A DNA stretch of 64,000 nucleotides from Bin87 sp965203195 (GTDB lineage: Bacteria > Chloroflexota > Dehalococcoidia > Lucifugimonadales > UBA3495), in the NCBI GenBank assembly GCA_965203195.1, contig OZ241860.1:1550001-1614000 (forward strand), written 5' to 3'. The position numbers and the translations under genes were made by a program. A model generated the notes under the pieces. The model saw only the letters and a program-made list of their open reading frames with translations. It had not been told where the DNA came from and searched no databases. Shown piece after piece: positions 52,034 through 60,104 of the stretch. Each line of letters starts with the position of its first letter. Positions within the stretch are counted from its first letter, which is position 1.

Positions 52034-52766
52034 CGCTAGTTCCAGCCCTGACCCCGCCGCTGCCCCCGGCGTAGGCAGTGGCGGCGGGGCGGGGCGTCTG
52101 CCGGCGGCGCTGACGGATTTTGATGACACCGCCGCCGTTCAGAATGTGGCGGAGCTGCTCCTGCATCGTTTCGGGCATCCCCGGTGGCAGGAGGTGCGGC
52201 AGCGGTTTCGGGCGGGCGAATTGTCCCTCAAGGATTACCAGGAAATTACCTTCCGGCAGATGCGGGCGGGGAAGGCTGAGATGGAGGCGTATGTGCGCGC
52301 CAACGCCGGTTTCCGGCCCGGTTTTGTGGACTTATGCGAGTTCTGCCGGGGGAATGGCATTCCGCTGGCCATCGTGAGCCAGGGGCTGGATTTTTATGTC
52401 CAGGCTTTGTTGGACGCCAGCGGGCAATCGGATGTGCCGGTGTATGCGGTAACTACCCGGTTTGATGAGGCGGGGCGGATTGCCGGGTACGGCTATGATT
52501 TTCCGTATCCCGAGGCGCCGGAGCGGGGCAACAGCAAGGCGCTGCTGGTGCGGCGTTTCCAGCAGCGGGGGCATTATGTTTTTTATGCGGGCGACGGGCG
52601 TTCCGATTTTGAGGCCGGGGAGGTAGCGGATGCGGTGTTCGCCCACCGGCAGATGGCGGAGCTGTGCGATGCCGGCGGGGTTGCTTATATTCCGTTCACC
52701 GATTTTGTTCCGGTGCTGGCGGCGGTGCGGGAGTATTATGGGGGCATAGGGCGGGCGGCGGGTTAG
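52023..52766 (+). CDS. HAD-superfamily phosphatase, MtnX/SerB-like
   Basis: 247 residues from GTG 52023, which overlaps the purE stop. The nucleophile motif is LTDFDDTAAVQN (DxDxT), with motif II in PLAIVSQGLD and motif III/IV in VFYAGDGRSDFEAG. The helical cap between DxDxT and SQG is of the C1 type, as in 2,3-diketo-5-methylthiopentyl-1-phosphate phosphatase and phosphoserine phosphatase. Substrate unproven. On the opposite strand an open frame from the next array runs through its 3' half. Confidence 0.85.
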   Translation: MSANASSSPDPAAAPGVGSGGGAGRLPAALTDFDDTAAVQNVAELLLHRFGHPRWQEVRQRFRAGELSLKDYQEITFRQMRAGKAEMEAYVRANAGFRPGFVDLCEFCRGNGIPLAIVSQGLDFYVQALLDASGQSDVPVYAVTTRFDEAGRIAGYGYDFPYPEAPERGNSKALLVRRFQQRGHYVFYAGDGRSDFEAGEVADAVFAHRQMAELCDAGGVAYIPFTDFVPVLAAVREYYGGIGRAAG

Positions 52767-52979
52767 GGGGGCGGGGTCGGGGCGCCAGGTTGCGCCGGCG
52801 TTTTGCTGACGCCGGAGCCAGGTTTCCCATTCGCGTTGCCTTTCGGCCCGGCCTTCGGCCCAGCCCTCGACCCAGCCTTCGACCCAGCCTTCGACCCAGC
52901 CCTGGGCGAAGCCGGTGCGGTGGCGCTCGTTGAGGAGGGGGCGTATGGCGAATTGCAGGGCTTTTTGCGCTATGGACAT
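52767..52979 (-). pseudogene. 3'-truncated duplicate D of the GxVEG-repeat gene
   Basis: Starts MSIAQKALQFAIRPLLNERH with GGAGG upstream, then has GWVEG-type repeats and WETWLRRQQNAGATW, after which similarity to the other copies ends (about 52769). The original stop is gone, and the frame continues, antisense to the HAD gene, to 52332. It is the most distant copy of the array whose full-length member is at 53578-54144. Confidence 0.65.
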
Positions 52980-53039
52980 AGATCGCCTTCCTCCGTCATC
53001 CAGTGTTACGGTAAGGGTCAAGCGCGGCTGCTGTGGTGA

Positions 53040-53249
53040 CTATTGCGCCTCGGGTTTGGTTGTATCGCCGGGCGGCGGGTCGTCGGGGGGCCAGGTTGTG
53101 CCGGCGTCCTGCCGCCGCTGTAGCCAGGTTTCCCACTCGTTTTGCGTTTCGACTTGGCCTTCGACACGGCCCTGGGCGAAGCCGGTGCGGTGGCGCTCGT
53201 TGAGGAGGGGGCGTATGGCGAATTGCAGGGCTTTTTGCGCTATGGACAT
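53040..53249 (-). CDS. 3'-truncated duplicate C of the GxVEG-repeat gene
   Basis: 69 residues: MSIAQKALQFAIRPLLNERH, then GRVEGQVE, WETWLQRRQDAGTTWPPDDP and a short acidic end. It lacks the membrane part of the full-length gene and starts at the equivalent of that gene's internal Met, with GGAGGCAGG upstream. Repeat period to the neighbours is 269-270 bases. It could make a small soluble protein. Function unknown. Confidence 0.55.
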   Translation of the reverse strand: MSIAQKALQFAIRPLLNERHRTGFAQGRVEGQVETQNEWETWLQRRQDAGTTWPPDDPPPGDTTKPEAQ

Positions 53250-53308
53250 AATCGCCTGCCTCCGTCGTCCGGTATTGCTGTAAGGGCCAAGCGCGGCCGC
53301 CGTGGTGG

Positions 53309-53518
53309 CTATTGCGCCTCCGGTTTGGTTGTATCGCCGGGCGGCGGGTCGTCGGGGGGCCAGGTTGCGCCGGCGTCCTGCCGCCGCTGTAGCCAGGTTT
53401 CCCACTCGTTTTGCGTTTCGACTTGGCCTTCGACACGGCCTTCGGCGAAGCCGGTGCGGTGGCGCTCGTTGAGGAGGGGGCGTATGGCGAATTGCAGGGC
53501 TTTTTGCGCTATGGACAT
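53309..53518 (-). CDS. 3'-truncated duplicate B of the GxVEG-repeat gene
   Basis: 69 residues, almost identical to copy C (FAEGRVEGQVE instead of FAQGRVEGQVE). Its start has GGAGGCAAG upstream. Sequence upstream of its Met matches the coding sequence of the full-length gene (ATALALIVILDDGGKRA) but is out of use here, showing that the unit was copied from inside that gene. Confidence 0.55.
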   Translation of the reverse strand: MSIAQKALQFAIRPLLNERHRTGFAEGRVEGQVETQNEWETWLQRRQDAGATWPPDDPPPGDTTKPEAQ

Positions 53519-53577
53519 AGCTCGCTTGCCTCCGTCATCCAGGATTACGATAAGGGCCAGCGCGGTGGCCGTGGTGA

Positions 53578-54144
53578 CTATTGCGCCTCGGGTTTGGTTG
53601 TATCGCCGGGCGGCGGGTCGTCGGGGGGCCAGGTTGCGCCGGCGTTCTGCTGGCGGCGCAGCCAGGTTTCCCACTCGTTTTGCGTTTCGGCACGGCCTTC
53701 TACCTTGCCCTCAACCCGGCCCTCAACTTGGCCCTCAATCCGACCTTCGACCCAGCCGTCGACGCGGCCCTGGGCGAAGCCGGTGCGGTGGCGCTCGTTG
53801 AGGAGGGGGCGTATGGCGAATTGCAGGGCTTTTTGCGCTATGGACATGGCTCGCTTGCCTCCGTCATCCAGGATTACGATAAGGGCCAGCGCGGTGGCTG
53901 CGGCGGCTGGCGATGCTACGCCCCGGCCGATTTGGGCGGCCAGCAGGGCGCTTACTCCGGCGGCGGTTTCGCCCAGCAGCCCGCTGACGGCCATTGCCTC
54001 CAACAGGGTTATCGCCGCCAGGGCGATTTTGACGCCGGCCAAGCCCGGCGCCGCCAGCCGCAGAAACGCGCCCCAAAAGCCGCGCCGTTCCGGCCGGGCA
54101 GCCTCGCGGGTGAGCAGTTCGCTGATTTTTGTTGCCAGGCCCAT
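53578..54144 (-). CDS. Full-length GxVEG-repeat membrane protein (array copy A)
   Basis: 188 residues. The N-terminal half is hydrophobic with about three helices (GLAGVKIALAAITLLEAMAV, GVSALLAAQIGRGVA, ALALIVIL). Then an internal Met with its own ribosome site (GGAGGCAAGCGAGCC before ATG 53847) begins the module MSIAQKALQFAIRPLLNERH, seven tetrapeptide repeats of G(R/W/Q/K)(V/I)(D/E), and the end WETWLRRQQNAGATWPPDD. The 3' copies B-D contain only the internal-start module. TATAAT on the minus strand lies just upstream (about 54166-54171). A relative with the same layout is at 58762. Function unknown. Confidence 0.6.
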   Translation of the reverse strand: MGLATKISELLTREAARPERRGFWGAFLRLAAPGLAGVKIALAAITLLEAMAVSGLLGETAAGVSALLAAQIGRGVASPAAAATALALIVILDDGGKRAMSIAQKALQFAIRPLLNERHRTGFAQGRVDGWVEGRIEGQVEGRVEGKVEGRAETQNEWETWLRRQQNAGATWPPDDPPPGDTTKPEAQ

Positions 54145-54293
54145 CCAGTAAGACCTGCGCCGATTATACCACTTTCGCCCGTCGCCCGTTGGCTTTCACA
54201 ACCGGATAACCGCCGGATAATTGGAAACGCGGGCCGGCCGCGCCAGGGGAATCGCCCCGCCGGCGATAGCCCTGGCCGGCGGGGCGCTGTCCC

Positions 54294-54322
54294 TTGACAC
54301 TTTTGCCGCTATGGGGTATAGA
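54294..54322 (+). promoter_or_regulatory. Promoter of the bifunctional-nuclease gene
   Basis: A perfect TTGACA (54294-54299), a 17-base spacer and TATAGA (54317-54322); the best housekeeping-type promoter in the window. The start codon is about 75 bases downstream. Confidence 0.85.
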
Positions 54323-54403
54323 TTTTTAATGCGCCGGCTGGGGGCGTCTTTGGTCCGGCGGCCACCTTACACCGGACGCCGTCATTGGGAGCGATGCAGC
54401 AAG

Positions 54404-54943
54404 ATGCGTGAACTGGTAATTGACAGCATCCGGATCAGCCAGATGAACTACCAGCGGGTGGTGGTGCTCAAAGAGCTGGAGACCAACCTGTTCCTGCTCA
54501 TCTGGATTGGCCCCACCGAGGCGGAGGCCATCGCGGTCAAAATGCAGGGCATGACCGTGCCCCGCCCGCTAACCCACGACCTGCTGGTGGACCTGGTGAA
54601 GTCCGTCGGCGGCTCGTTTCAGCACATCCTAGTCAACGACCTGGAGAACGAAACCTTCTACGCCAAAATCGTCATCCGCGTTGGCGACCGCACCCACGAA
54701 ATTGATTCCCGTCCCAGCGACGCCATGGCGGTGGCCGTCCGCGCCGAGGTGCCGATCTATGTGGCCGACCGGGTAATGGACAAGGCGGGCATCTCTATGG
54801 ACGAGGAAACGGGCCAGCCCAAGCCCCCCCCGTCCAGCGGGGAATCGGCTCCCGCGGAGGTCACCGAGGAGGAGTTGCAGCGGCTGTCGGCCTTTACCGA
54901 CCTGATCAACGAGCTGGATATGGAGGATTTCGAGCGCCGGTAG
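54404..54943 (+). CDS. Bifunctional nuclease (BFN/DUF151) family protein
   Basis: 179 residues. The DUF151 domain is complete: MRELVIDSIRISQMNYQRVV, LIWIGPTEAEAIAVKMQGM, RPLTHDLLVDLVKSVGG and EIDSRPSDAMAVAVRAEVPI, the last being the family signature. Relatives are described as nucleases with DNase and RNase activity in plants; the bacterial role is unclear. The C-terminal 45 residues are a Pro/Glu linker and a short helix. The frame is open upstream to 54221, but promoter and ribosome site place the start at 54404. Confidence 0.9.
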   Translation: MRELVIDSIRISQMNYQRVVVLKELETNLFLLIWIGPTEAEAIAVKMQGMTVPRPLTHDLLVDLVKSVGGSFQHILVNDLENETFYAKIVIRVGDRTHEIDSRPSDAMAVAVRAEVPIYVADRVMDKAGISMDEETGQPKPPPSSGESAPAEVTEEELQRLSAFTDLINELDMEDFERR

Positions 54944-55051
54944 CGGACGCCCGCGTCTGCCGGCAAGGGGTTTGTTCGGCAAGGGGTTTGTCCGGCAAGG
55001 GGGCTGCCGGCAAGGGTTCCGTCCGCAAGGGGCCAGGTCGCTTGAGACGAA

Positions 55052-55090
55052 GCGTCATCCCGGCGTCGTGACGCCGGGATGACGCTTTTT
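55052..55090 (+). terminator. Intrinsic terminator of the bifunctional-nuclease gene
   Basis: A perfect 16-bp stem (GCGTCATCCCGGCGTC and its complement), a 2-nt gap as loop, and five T on the plus strand. It lies between convergent genes; four imperfect GGCAAGGGG repeats precede it (54960-55035). Confidence 0.9.
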
Positions 55091-55103
55091 AGCGCGGGTC
55101 CGG

Positions 55104-55520
55104 CTACAGGTTCATCGCTTCCAGGCCCAGGCGGGACAAGTCCTCGTCGGCCTGGCCGCTGGGGTAGCCGCCCACGCCGATGCCGCCGAGGATGACGCCG
55201 TCCTGCATAATGACCAGGCCGCCCTGGCCGTGGGTGAAGCGGGGGTCGCCCAGGTCGGCGATGTTGCGGCCCTGGGCGTGGAGGCCGGCGGCGTGGGCGC
55301 CGGAGTCGCGGCCCAGCAGCGCCGAGGTGTAAGCCTTGCGGAGGGCGTGCCGGCGGCTGAAAACCCGCAGGTTGTCCATAGTCAGGTAAGCCAGCAGTTC
55401 GCCGGCGGCGTCCACGATGGCCATGGCCACGGGCGCATCCGGGGTTTCGTTGGCCTGGTTCAGCATGGCGCTCATGGCGGCGGTGACCTGCGCGGTGGTA
55501 AGCGTGGGTTTGGTTGCCAT
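55104..55520 (-). CDS. GlcG/HbpS-type heme-degrading-domain protein
   Basis: 138 residues starting MATKPTLTTAQVTAAM. The family pattern is clear: VAMAIVDAAGELLAYLTMD, RRHALRKAYTSAL, GLVIMQDGVILGGIGVGGYP and SGQADEDLSRLG. Proteins of this fold bind small ligands or heme (HbpS) or lie in glycolate loci (GlcG); no specific role can be given. Divergent from the catabolic operon that starts at 55952. Confidence 0.9.
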   Translation of the reverse strand: MATKPTLTTAQVTAAMSAMLNQANETPDAPVAMAIVDAAGELLAYLTMDNLRVFSRRHALRKAYTSALLGRDSGAHAAGLHAQGRNIADLGDPRFTHGQGGLVIMQDGVILGGIGVGGYPSGQADEDLSRLGLEAMNL

Positions 55521-55951
55521 TGTGGCCTCTCCTTTCCGGTGCGGTACTGCATTCGGTACGGTACGGCGCGGCACTGCCTTACCGTTCCGGTTCCGGCGAC
55601 GGGGGCAAGGCGCGGCCTGATGATACCACGCTTCGCGGCGGTTGGGGCCGCCCGGCGCGTGTCGCGGCGGCAACAAGGCCACGCTTGCGCCGGGCGGGTC
55701 GGGCCGTTATGCTTACGGGGGGCGTTGCCGGTCGGCTTGCCGGCCGGCCGGGAATTGGGCAAGTCCGGGCGCGGCGCGCACCCGCCCGGCCATCATTGCC
55801 GGCAATCATTCCCGACCGCTATCGCCGGCGCTATCCACAGCAACTATCCGCAGCAACCATCCCAGCCGGATTTTCACACCGGAAGGTCGCATTCGGAAGA
55901 TCCCGTCCCATCGGAGTTTCACCACAGAGTTTCACCACGGAGTTTCACCTG
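55521..55951. other. Intergenic region with triplicated ribosome-site-like repeat
   Basis: About 430 bases between divergent genes. At 55913-55950 the motif GAGTTTCACC occurs three times in tandem (period 13-14), directly before the start codon at 55952; each unit contains a GGAG- or AGAG-type site. No other structure recognised. Confidence 0.5.
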
Positions 55952-56395
55952 ATGACTACCCAGGCTGCCCCCCAAATCCCGCTGCCGGCGCCCCAGCCGG
56001 AATCCGATTTTTACTGGGAGAAGTGCAAGGAGGGCGAGTTGTGGCTGCGCCACTGCGTCCCCTGCGACCGGGCGTATTTTTATCCCCGGGACATCTGCCC
56101 CTTTCCGGACTGTTTCACGCGGGAGACGGACTGGATCCGGAGCAGCGGGCGGGGCGTACTGCACACTTTCGCCATCGTCCACCGGGGGCCGACGCCGGCT
56201 TTCCGGGACAAGGTTCCCTACATTGTGGCGGTGGTGGAGCTGGAGGAGGGGGCGCGGATGCCGTCCTGGCTGGTGGGGGTTGACTTTGCGGAAGGCGAAG
56301 TCCGGCCGGCGTCCGTGCGGTGCGGGATGCCGGTGACGGTCACTTTTGAGGAAATTGACGAGAACATCAGCCTGCCGATGTTCCGGCCGGCGTAG
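55952..56395 (+). CDS. Zn-ribbon/OB-fold (DUF35) protein
   Basis: 147 residues. The N-terminal rubredoxin-like zinc ribbon has CVPC and CPFPDC as the four ligands, followed by the OB-fold (GRGVLHTFAIVHRGPTPAF, VPYIVAVVELEEGARMPS). Such proteins bind acyl-CoA or serve as partners of thiolases and of acyl-CoA enzymes. Here no thiolase is adjacent; the next genes are a CMD protein and a ThDP enzyme. Start chosen at MTTQAAP after the GGAGTTTCACC repeat. Confidence 0.9.
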   Translation: MTTQAAPQIPLPAPQPESDFYWEKCKEGELWLRHCVPCDRAYFYPRDICPFPDCFTRETDWIRSSGRGVLHTFAIVHRGPTPAFRDKVPYIVAVVELEEGARMPSWLVGVDFAEGEVRPASVRCGMPVTVTFEEIDENISLPMFRPA

Positions 56396-56487
56396 GCACG
56401 GTACGCCGGAGGACAGACGACACGCGACGCAGGACTCGCGACAGACGCGGGACTCACGACGCAGGATTCACGATACAGGAGGCGCAT

Positions 56488-56802
56488 ATGACTACCGCCC
56501 GCACGGTGATGCAGGAGATTTCCCCCAAACTGGCGGAGTTGTCCGCCGATGTGCTGTTCGGGGACGTTTGGGAACGGCCCGAGCTTTCCAAGCGGGACCG
56601 CAGCCTGATTACGGTGGCCACGCTGACGGCGCTGTATCGCACCGACCAGCTGCGGGGGCATATCGGTCGGGCGCTGGACAACGGCGTTACGCGCGCGGAG
56701 ATTGCGGAGGTGATTACGCATATGGCTTTTTACGCCGGCTGGCCGGTGGCGGCCAACGCCGTGCGGGTGGCCAAAGAGGTGTTTGAGGAGCGGGGCGTCT
56801 AG
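56488..56802 (+). CDS. Carboxymuconolactone decarboxylase (CMD) family protein
   Basis: 104 residues of the CMD/AhpD fold. The family core is ERPELSKRDRSLITVATLTA, HIGRALDNGVTRAEIAEVIT and HMAFYAGWPVAANAVRVAKE. It lacks the CxxC of AhpD, so it belongs to the PcaC-like branch, which opens or decarboxylates lactones in aromatic degradation. AGGAGG is 6 bases before the ATG. Degenerate repeats (GACGCAGGACTC-like) fill the gap before it. Confidence 0.9.
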   Translation: MTTARTVMQEISPKLAELSADVLFGDVWERPELSKRDRSLITVATLTALYRTDQLRGHIGRALDNGVTRAEIAEVITHMAFYAGWPVAANAVRVAKEVFEERGV

Positions 56803-56931
56803 GGGTTCCCGATCCGCGCCGCTCCCGCCTCACCGCCCGCCCCCGGCGCCGCAATGCGCCGGGGATGGGCCCGTGCAATGCCCGTTTCAGGGCAAGCACC
56901 AGCAATGTCAATCAGATAAGGAGGCCGCCCG

Positions 56932-58602
56932 ATGCCTACGATGACCGGCGCCCGGTTTCTCGCGGAAACCCTGCGCGAGTACGGCGTTACCCATGTGTTT
57001 TTTGTCCCCGCCATCATCCGGCGCGCGCTGGTAGAGATGGAGGATGTGGGCATCAAGCGCATTATCAGCCACGGCGAGAAGTCGGCGGCGTATATGGCGG
57101 ACGCTTACGCGCGCGTTACCGGCAAGCCGGGGCTGTGTTTTGCCCAGTCGGTGGGGGCGGCCAACCTGGCGGCCGGGTTGCAGGACGCCTATCTGGGCGT
57201 TTCGCCGGTCATTGCCATCACCGGGCACCGCCCGCCGATGCACCGGCACCGCAATTCCTACCAGGAAATTGAGCATTCCCGGCCCTTCGCGTCCGTCACC
57301 AAGTACAGCGCGGAGGTGGAGACGGTGGAGCAGCTGCCGCATCTGCTGCGGCAGGCGTTCCGGGAGGCGACTACGGGGCAGACCCTGCCGGCGCATCTGG
57401 ATTTTTCCGGGATTTCCGGCGATGTCATCACCGACGGCGTGCTGGATACGGATGTCATCGTTGAGGAACCTTTCACGCAGCGGCCGGCTTTCCGTCCCGA
57501 ACCGGAACCGGAGCGGGTGCGGGAGGCGGCGCGGCTGCTGGCGCAGGCGGAGCGTCCGGTGATTGTGGCCGGGGGCGGCGTTACGGCGTCGGGGGCGCAG
57601 GCGGAGGTGAGGCGGCTGGCGGAAATGCTGAATATTCCGGTGGCCACGGCCCTGAACGCCAAGGGCTGCATACCCGAAAATCACCCGCTGTCCGTGGGCG
57701 TGGTGGGCAGCTACTCCCGGCGGTCGGCCAACCAGGTGGTGTCGGAGGCCGACCTGACGCTGTTCATCGGCAGTCATACCGGCAGCCAGGTTACGCTGGA
57801 CTGGCGGCTGCCGGCCGTGGGCGCGGCTGTGATGCAGATTGACATTGACGCCGCGGAGCTGGGGCGTTCCTACCCCGGCGCCTACGGGCTGCATGGCGAC
57901 GCCAAACGGACGCTGGAACGGCTGATTGATGTGCTGGAGCCTACGGGGGGCAACCCGGCGTGGACGGAGCGCGCGCAGGAACACGTGCGGGACTGGCGGG
58001 AGGAACACGAACCCGTCCTGCGTTCCGAGGCCACGCCGATACGCCCGGAACGGCTGTGCCAGGAACTGACCGACTTTTTGCCTTCCGACGCGGTGCTGGT
58101 AGCGGACACGGGACACGCGGGCATCTGGACGGGGAGCATGGTGGAACTGCATCATCCCGGCCAGTCTTACCTGCGGGCGGCGGGGTCGCTGGGCTGGGGG
58201 CTGCCGGCGGCGCTGGGGGCCAAGTGCGGGGTTCCCGACCGTCCGGTGGTGTGCTGGACGGGGGACGGGGGTATGTGGTATCACATCGGCGAGCTGGAAA
58301 CGGCGGTGCGCTACGGCATCAACGCCGTCATTGTGGTGCATAACAACGGCGGGCTGAATCAGGACCGGCGGGGCGATGAGGCGGCTTACGAAGGGCGGGA
58401 AGGCAATTCCGGCGAGCTGTGGCGGTTCAATGACACCGATTTTGCGCGGATTGCGGAGTCCATGGGCGCGCTGGGGATCCGGGTTACGGATCCCAACCGG
58501 ATTAATGCGGCGCTGGACCAGGCGGTGAGCGCGAACCGGCCGGCGGTGGTGGACATAGTCAGCGACGGCGATGTGGCCGCCGCGCCGCCGTGGGGGCCGT
58601 AG
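56932..58602 (+). CDS. Thiamin-diphosphate-dependent enzyme, acetolactate-synthase-like
   Basis: 556 residues with the three domains of the POX/ALS family. The catalytic Glu is in ISHGEKSAAYMADAYARVTG; the ThDP/Mg motif is TGDGGMWYHIGELETAVRYG ending INAVIVVHNNGG. The middle domain lacks a good FAD pattern. In relatives the reaction is decarboxylation or carboligation of 2-oxo acids; the exact one is unknown. AAGGAGG precedes the ATG. It ends the DUF35-CMD-ThDP gene set, a plausible catabolic operon. Confidence 0.9.
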   Translation: MPTMTGARFLAETLREYGVTHVFFVPAIIRRALVEMEDVGIKRIISHGEKSAAYMADAYARVTGKPGLCFAQSVGAANLAAGLQDAYLGVSPVIAITGHRPPMHRHRNSYQEIEHSRPFASVTKYSAEVETVEQLPHLLRQAFREATTGQTLPAHLDFSGISGDVITDGVLDTDVIVEEPFTQRPAFRPEPEPERVREAARLLAQAERPVIVAGGGVTASGAQAEVRRLAEMLNIPVATALNAKGCIPENHPLSVGVVGSYSRRSANQVVSEADLTLFIGSHTGSQVTLDWRLPAVGAAVMQIDIDAAELGRSYPGAYGLHGDAKRTLERLIDVLEPTGGNPAWTERAQEHVRDWREEHEPVLRSEATPIRPERLCQELTDFLPSDAVLVADTGHAGIWTGSMVELHHPGQSYLRAAGSLGWGLPAALGAKCGVPDRPVVCWTGDGGMWYHIGELETAVRYGINAVIVVHNNGGLNQDRRGDEAAYEGREGNSGELWRFNDTDFARIAESMGALGIRVTDPNRINAALDQAVSANRPAVVDIVSDGDVAAAPPWGP

Positions 58603-58761
58603 GCGGGGCGGGCGGGCGCGTCTCGGCTTTGCGATCCGGCGCGCTTCGCCTAAAATAAGGGCTACCACGGCGAGGGGAGGTGATCTGACCGGAAAGCGGC
58701 GCTCGTATCCCCGGGGTTGCCATAGGCTCGTCTGCTGCCCGAAACAGGAAACGATGCGCCG

Positions 58762-59340
58762 ATGGCAATGACATCCGGGCCCGGATTTACGCTGCTGGCC
58801 GCCAGAGTGCTGGCCGCGGCGTTGCGGTTCGTCGGCAAAGCGCTGTCGCCGCCGGATGACGGGGAGGAGCCGAGGTATGACCTGCTCAGCATCCGCAAGG
58901 GCGATTTTAAGGTATTCTACCGGCTGGCGTCCATTCTCTGGGCGGCGGCGCTGGCCCACTACGGACGCCGGACGGTAGCGGGCAACCCGCCGGGGCCGGC
59001 GGGCTACACCGGGGAATATCTGGCCGAGGTAGCGGCGCAAACCGTGGCCGAGTTCCAGGGGGTTGCCATTGGGCTGGCGATAATCGCGCTGATGGCGACG
59101 CCCTTGGTTGCCTACACCGGGAGGAGAATGATGGCTATTGCCGAAATCATCCACAAGAAGTGGGTGGAACCTATACTTGCCGACAACTACAACCGGGGGC
59201 GGGTTGAGGGGTTGGTTGAGGGCCGGGTTGAGGGGGTGTCCGATGCTGACCAGGAATGGGAAGCGTGGCTGACCCGGCGCGAGATTGCGGTTGCCAATGG
59301 CGAGCCTTTTGACGAACCGCCGCCGAGCCGCCGTCGTTAG
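58762..59340 (+). CDS. Membrane protein with internal-start module and VEG repeats (array 2, full length)
   Basis: 192 residues. Polar and amphipathic N-terminal half, one clear membrane helix (VAIGLAIIALMATPLVAY, about 97-115), then ATGATG at 59128-59133 directly after GGGAGGAGA, an excellent internal ribosome site. The module from there (MAIAEIIHKKWVEPILADNY, GRVEGLVEGRVEG, EWEAWLTRREIA, FDEPPPSRRR) aligns without gaps with the module of the 53-54 kb array (MSIAQKALQFAIRPLLNERH). Two tandem 3' copies follow. Function unknown. Confidence 0.65.
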   Translation: MAMTSGPGFTLLAARVLAAALRFVGKALSPPDDGEEPRYDLLSIRKGDFKVFYRLASILWAAALAHYGRRTVAGNPPGPAGYTGEYLAEVAAQTVAEFQGVAIGLAIIALMATPLVAYTGRRMMAIAEIIHKKWVEPILADNYNRGRVEGLVEGRVEGVSDADQEWEAWLTRREIAVANGEPFDEPPPSRRR

Positions 59341-59375
59341 GTGGCAGAACGCCGGGCAGCCATACCGGGACGGGG

Positions 59376-59660
59376 GTGGCGCAGACCGTGGCCGCATTCC
59401 AGGTGGTTGCCATCGGACGGGCGGTTATCTCGCTGATGGCGACGCCCTTGGTCGCCTACACCGGGAGGAAAATGATGGCTATTGCCGAAATCATTCACAA
59501 GAAGTGGGTGGAACCTATACTTGCCGACAACTACAACAGGGGGCGGGTTGAGGGGTTCTCCAATGCCGACCGGGAGTGGGAGGCGTGGCTGACCAGGCGG
59601 GATGCCGCCATTGCCAATGGCGAGCCTTTTGACGAACCGCCGCCGAGCCGCCGTCGCTAG
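59376..59660 (+). CDS. 3'-truncated duplicate of the 58762 gene (copy B)
   Basis: 94 codons from GTG 59376, or 63 residues from ATG 59472/59475 after GGGAGGAAA. It repeats the membrane helix and the whole internal-start module: MAIAEIIHKKWVEPILADNY, one GRVEG unit, EWEAWLTRRDAA, FDEPPPSRRR. The sequence after the stop (GTGGCAGAACGCCGGGC) is repeated too, giving a unit of about 340 bases. Confidence 0.6.
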   Translation: MAQTVAAFQVVAIGRAVISLMATPLVAYTGRKMMAIAEIIHKKWVEPILADNYNRGRVEGFSNADREWEAWLTRRDAAIANGEPFDEPPPSRRR

Positions 59661-59700
59661 GTGGCAGAACGCCGGGCGGCAATACCTAGACGATGCGGCG

Positions 59701-59840
59701 GGCGCAGACCGTGGCCGCGTTCCAGGGGGTTGCCATCGGGCGGGCGATTGTCGCGCTGGTGGCGACGCCCTTTGTCGCCTACACCGGAAGGGAATGATGG
59801 CTATTGCCGAAATCATCCACAAAAAGTAGGATGAACCTAT
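59701..59840 (+). pseudogene. 3'-truncated duplicate of the 58762 gene (copy C, decayed)
   Basis: Repeats AQTVAAFQGVAIGRAIVALV and the helix, but the helix frame now ends at TGA, and the internal-start module (MMAIAEIIHKK from 59794) is cut by TAG after 11 codons. Similarity continues to about EPILADNY and then stops. Confidence 0.7.
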
Positions 59841-60104
59841 TCTTGCCGACAACTACCAGTTGCAGCTGCCGGCGGCGATACCGGCATGGGCAGAGACACT
59901 ATGCGAGTAACCCGTCGGGCTGACGGAAACACTGCGACTTATCGACAGAACGGGGTTCCAACCCGTCGCAGCGGATGGCTCCGGGCGGCGCCGGAGGTAG
60001 ATGAAGGCACTGGCGCATAGAGGCGCGCCGCGCAGCGGATGGCTCCATACCCTATCGGCATGGTGGCGCGTCGGATGCCGGCGCGGCGCCGGGCGGCGGG
60101 CAGC

